Below, in pieces: positions 60,916 to 64,000 of a stretch of DNA of 64,000 bases. Source of the stretch: Rhodoferax aquaticus (GTDB taxonomy: Bacteria > Pseudomonadota > Gammaproteobacteria > Burkholderiales > Burkholderiaceae_C). Position numbers and translations under genes: made by a program. The notes under the pieces were generated by a model. The model ran no database searches, had not been told where the DNA came from, and was given only the letters and a program-made list of their open reading frames with translations. The stretch is from assembly GCF_006974105.1 (NCBI RefSeq), contig NZ_CP036282.1, positions 3,162,001 through 3,226,000 of the forward strand, written 5' to 3'. The stretch's first letter is position 1; each line of letters opens with the position of its first letter.

Positions 60916-62352
60916 GTGAACACCATGCGCACACTGCTCCGCGCTTTCCGTTCCACCGCCGTTTCTGCCTTGGCCCTACTGCGCGTGCTCGCGCGCTGGA
61001 CTGCCATCACTGTCTTGGTTCTTATGCTGGCCATGTTTGCAATGCTGCTGGGCGCGCGCGCTGTGCTGCGCCCCAGCCCCGGTGACTGGACCACCACCGT
61101 GCGGGTCGGTCCCCTGCAAGTTGACGTGGGCGTGGCCGCGCTGATTCAGTGGGGCACCACGCCGTGGATTGCGCAGCAGTTGCATGGCCGCACACTCCCC
61201 ACCCGCATGGGCGATCTGCATGTGGCGTGGGACGCTAAGCGCCAGGAACTCAGCTTGCACTGCGACCCCTGCGTGGTGCGCAGCAGCAGCTGGGGCCCCG
61301 AGCCCGTGCGCCTGGCAGACGCCCGCATGACCGTGCATCGCAATGCGACCGATCTCAAAGGCACACTGAGCAGTGGCGCTGTGCATGCCCTGTGGCGCGG
61401 CACAGTGCGGCCCCATGGGCTTACGCTGCACATCACCCTGCCCGACACGCCGGTGCGCGATGCCTATGCCCTGTTTGCGGGCTCTATCCCTGAGCTGGCC
61501 TACGCACATATAGACGGCACTATGGCCCTGCAAGCCACGCTGGAGTTGCCATCCAAAACACTGACCGTGCAACCCCGCCTGCAAGGCATGGCTGTCAACG
61601 GCCTGGGCACTGAAAGTTGGACTCTGGCCAAAAGCACGTGCGGGCGCGGACTGCCCACCACCAGTCTGGGCGCAGACAGCCTCTTGGCACGCGCCGTGAT
61701 CGCCGCCGAAGACCAGCGCTTCTTTGAACACACGGGTTACGACCTGACGGAGATGACGCAGGCGCTGCACAGCAACCAAGATAGGGACGCTACGCTGCAA
61801 GGCCTTGGACGCGCAGCTCGCCCGCTGCGCGGTGCCAGCACGCTCACGCAGCAAGTCGCCAAGCTGCTGGTCACCGGCGGCGAACGATCTCCGGTGCGCA
61901 AGCTGCGCGAGCTGCTGTACGCCGTGGAAATGGAGCAAACGCTGGGCAAGGCGCGCGTCCTGCGCCTGTACCTAGACTATGCCCCATGGGGTGCGACGGT
62001 CTGCGGTGCACAGGCGGCAGCCCACGCTTACTTTGGCAAACCGGCCGGCCAGCTCACTGCGGCCCAAGCTGTGTGGCTGGCCGCCATGCTGCACAACCCC
62101 GCGCTGGAAGCCCGCCGCTGGAAAGCCACCGGCCAAATCAACCAGGCCCGCGCCCAGTGGGTGGCCAGCCACCTGCGCCCCCTGAAAAAAGCCCAGCGCG
62201 CCAAGCTCATAGATGAGATTGCCACTGCAGCATGGACGATACCGACGGGCGAAGCCAGTAACACACCCGTTCGTGCAACGCTAGCGCAGCAAACGCATTA
62301 CTTGCCATCAGAGTCAAACCATTGGCTGACGGCAAGTGCACTATCGCCATAA
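60916..62352 (+). CDS. GT51 peptidoglycan glycosyltransferase
   Basis: 478 residues from GTG 60916 (ATG at 60925 is equally possible). One N-terminal membrane helix, a 200-residue unknown periplasmic domain, then GT51 motifs in order: AVIAAEDQRFFEHTGYD, RGASTLTQQVAKLL, KLRELLYAVEMEQTLGKARV and LYLDYAPWGATVCGAQAAAHA. There is no transpeptidase domain, so it is monofunctional. It polymerises glycan strands from lipid II. Its place in the exosortase operon suggests local wall synthesis for the surface structure. Confidence 0.85.
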   Translation: MNTMRTLLRAFRSTAVSALALLRVLARWTAITVLVLMLAMFAMLLGARAVLRPSPGDWTTTVRVGPLQVDVGVAALIQWGTTPWIAQQLHGRTLPTRMGDLHVAWDAKRQELSLHCDPCVVRSSSWGPEPVRLADARMTVHRNATDLKGTLSSGAVHALWRGTVRPHGLTLHITLPDTPVRDAYALFAGSIPELAYAHIDGTMALQATLELPSKTLTVQPRLQGMAVNGLGTESWTLAKSTCGRGLPTTSLGADSLLARAVIAAEDQRFFEHTGYDLTEMTQALHSNQDRDATLQGLGRAARPLRGASTLTQQVAKLLVTGGERSPVRKLRELLYAVEMEQTLGKARVLRLYLDYAPWGATVCGAQAAAHAYFGKPAGQLTAAQAVWLAAMLHNPALEARRWKATGQINQARAQWVASHLRPLKKAQRAKLIDEIATAAWTIPTGEASNTPVRATLAQQTHYLPSESNHWLTASALSP

Positions 62353-62491
62353 ACCATCACTACAAATTGGATAGCTGGGTGCACTTATTCCACGGGCGCT
62401 GGACGCGGTTCTCTGCAACTTCGTGCCTAAGGACCTTCAAACTCGGCACAATGCGGACCTTCGCCCACTCCACTGCGACGAGCAGACGCGC

Positions 62492-63073
62492 ATGAACAAA
62501 AACCGACTAGAAGCCTTTAGCGACGGCGTCATTGCCATCATCATCACCATCATGGTGCTGGAATTCAAAGTACCGCATGGCGAGGCACTGGCGGACCTGC
62601 TGCCCTTGTGGCCGGTGTTTTTGAGCTATGTGCTGAGCTTTGTGTACGTGGGCATTTACTGGAACAACCACCACCATTTGTTGCACGCGGTGAAGAAGGT
62701 GAATGGCACCATGCTGTGGGCCAATCTCAACCTCTTGTTTTGGCTCTCGCTCATGCCATTTGCGACGGCGTGGATGGGTGAAAACCACTTTGCAACCATG
62801 CCGGTGGTGGTGTACTGCGTGGACCTGCTGATGTGTGCGCTGGCCTTTACCGTGCTCCAAAATTGCATCATTCGCCACGAAGGCCCCGACTCCGTGCTGC
62901 GCCATGCGGTAGGCGCAGACCTCAAGGGCAAAGTGTCGGTCGCCAGCTACGTGCTGGCGATTCCCTTGGCACTACTGGGCTACCCTGGGTGGTCAGGCGT
63001 GTTGGTAGGCCTGGTCGCCTGCATCTGGTTTGTCCCCGACACCCGGATTGAAAAGGTACTGAACGAGCGCTAA
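62492..63073 (+). CDS. TMEM175-like (DUF1211) membrane protein
   Basis: 193 residues from MNKNRLEAFSDGVIAIIITI, the family's conserved first helix with the RxxxFSD motif. Six membrane helices; VYVGIYWNNHHHLLHAVKKV and NLLFWLSLMPFATAW are typical. Bacterial homologues are potassium-permeable channels. The next gene is not obviously related. Confidence 0.85.
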   Translation: MNKNRLEAFSDGVIAIIITIMVLEFKVPHGEALADLLPLWPVFLSYVLSFVYVGIYWNNHHHLLHAVKKVNGTMLWANLNLLFWLSLMPFATAWMGENHFATMPVVVYCVDLLMCALAFTVLQNCIIRHEGPDSVLRHAVGADLKGKVSVASYVLAIPLALLGYPGWSGVLVGLVACIWFVPDTRIEKVLNER

Positions 63074-63366
63074 CAGACCTTCGCTATTAGCACTCTCAAT
63101 TTTATAGCAGCTTGCCCTTATTAAACGGGGGCTAGCAGCCAATTTAGGCAAGATTTTTCACTTTACGCCGGCAGTATTGTGGATGATCCGCGGAAGCGGT
63201 GGAGTCATTGACAGCGCCGATCACAACGATGACCGGAGTGTTGGCGGGCAACCCTATCTGATGAAGGCGGCAGATTTTTTGAAGCACGGCGGCCACACGC
63301 CACCGTCACGGGACTGACATACCAGTGCCCAACAATTAGCCCCTACATTTTCTAGGGGCTAATTCC
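63074..63366. other. Intergenic region before phoD
   Basis: 293 bp with no gene. It ends in a 12-bp perfect hairpin directly before the phoD start. A short AT-rich stretch near 63100-63170 could hold a promoter, but no clear -35/-10 pair stands out. Confidence 0.4.
63335..63365 (+). promoter_or_regulatory. Perfect hairpin abutting the phoD start codon
   Basis: AATTAGCCCCTA (63335-63346) pairs with its exact complement at 63354-63365 across a 7-nt loop (CATTTTC). It ends one base before the GTG at 63367, where a ribosome-binding site would be expected. It could restrict translation or mark a transcript end. Confidence 0.6.
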
Positions 63367-64000
63367 GTGGATCGTCGTCGTTTTCTGAACACCGGTTCTG
63401 TGCTGAGTGGTGCTGGCTTGCTGGCGCCGGCTGTGGTGTTGGCACAGGCTGCACCCGCAGTGATCACACGCGACGCCATGCGCCCGCAGATGGCCCACGG
63501 CATCCAAAGTGGCGACCCCAAGGCTGACGGCGCCATCATCTGGACGCGCAGCGACCGCCCTGCACGCCTGTGGGTGGAATGGGCCACGACCGCCAGCTTC
63601 GCCAATGCCACGCGCGTGCGCGGCCCCCACATGCTGGAAGACACAGACTTCACGGGCCGCGTGGACCTGAGCCACTTGCCCGCTGGCCAAGAGATTTTTT
63701 ACCGCGTGGTGCTGCAAGATTTGCACAACGAACGCGTGTTGTCTGAGGCAATGAACGGCCACTTGCGTTTGCCTGCAGTCGCGGGCAGTACAGCGGTGCG
63801 TGATGTGCGCTTTACCTGGAGCGGGGACACGGCGGGCCAGGGCTGGGGTATCAACGAGGCTTGGGGCGGCATGAAGATTTACGAGCAAATGCGCAAGGTC
63901 GGCCCCGACTTTTTCTTGCACTGCGGAGACACCATTTACGCCGATGGCCCGATGGCTGCACAAGTCAAGCTGCCCGATGGCAGCCTATGGACCAACTTAG
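63367..64000 (+). CDS. Alkaline phosphatase D (PhoD-like), Tat-exported, partial
   Basis: About 211 residues, cut by the right edge; translated by hand. Begins VDRRRFLNTGSVLSGAGLLA, a Tat signal ending VLAQA. Then the N-terminal PhoD domain (HGIQSGDPKADGAIIWTRSD, FYRVVLQDL) and the start of the metallophosphatase domain, with RFTWSGDTAGQGWGINEAWG and FFLHCGDTIYADGPM, whose Asp residues bind metal. It is a periplasmic phosphodiesterase/phosphatase. Confidence 0.88.
   Translation, partial: MDRRRFLNTGSVLSGAGLLAPAVVLAQAAPAVITRDAMRPQMAHGIQSGDPKADGAIIWTRSDRPARLWVEWATTASFANATRVRGPHMLEDTDFTGRVDLSHLPAGQEIFYRVVLQDLHNERVLSEAMNGHLRLPAVAGSTAVRDVRFTWSGDTAGQGWGINEAWGGMKIYEQMRKVGPDFFLHCGDTIYADGPMAAQVKLPDGSLWTNL

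Noticed and set aside
1..64000. tRNA, rRNA or CRISPR features
   Set aside because: No cloverleaf, rRNA-like conserved stretch or regularly spaced repeat array was found by eye on either strand.

Overview
The window is chromosomal DNA of a Betaproteobacterium, most likely a Comamonadaceae member (Rhodoferax/Polaromonas-like). This is inferred from the neighbourhoods (thrB followed by a BPSS1780-type membrane protein, PhoX- and PhoD-type Tat phosphatases, a creBC-linked exosortase locus) and the moderately GC-rich codon use. It holds a complete-looking Mu-like transposable siphophage of about 37 kb (about 19.85-57.1 kb) flanked by ordinary chromosome. I see no rRNA, tRNA or CRISPR array.

Left chromosome (1-19.85 kb): a TetR/CerR regulator coupled to an outer-membrane efflux factor that runs off the left edge, with a perfect 26-bp operator-like palindrome upstream; a PhnD-type binding protein paired with a hybrid histidine kinase; a ZIP metal transporter; a chemoreceptor; polA; a three-gene overlapping operon (thrB, BPSS1780-like membrane protein, FecR-like exported protein); a TPR protein; phoX; and the CreB/CreC two-component pair.

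Prophage: a regulatory centre (43-47 kb) with an XRE repressor and two divergent arms. Leftward (-) run HTH regulators, a DDE transposase, an AAA transposition ATPase, DUF3164, GemA, a Mor-like activator, then protease I, capsid and a long siphovirus tail module (lambda/GTA-like order: tape measure, distal tail, hub, peptidase, J-like, fibres). Rightward (+) run endolysin, Rz/Rz1, small and large terminase, DUF935 portal, MuF fused to a PBECR2-type nuclease domain, and gpG. The Mu-type head genes are therefore split between two divergent late operons. The endolysin gene and the protease gene, the same two places where Mu has Plys and PI, carry the same dyad TAAATGA-N6-TCACTTA at almost the same distance from the start codon. 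At the right end, where Mu keeps mom, there is an AT-richer gene with a GIY-YIG-like N-terminus.

Right chromosome (57.1-64 kb): a VIT/vWA protein with a PEP-CTERM-like tail, an exosortase, an EpsI-like protein and a GT51 peptidoglycan glycosyltransferase, then a TMEM175-like channel and a PhoD phosphatase that runs off the right edge. Upstream of the VIT/vWA gene are three TTCAC repeats at exact 11-bp spacing, which is the published CreB recognition pattern. The phage appears to have inserted between creBC and the exosortase operon that CreB probably controls. This linkage of a CreBC pathway to an exosortase surface-protein system is the most interesting chromosomal feature.
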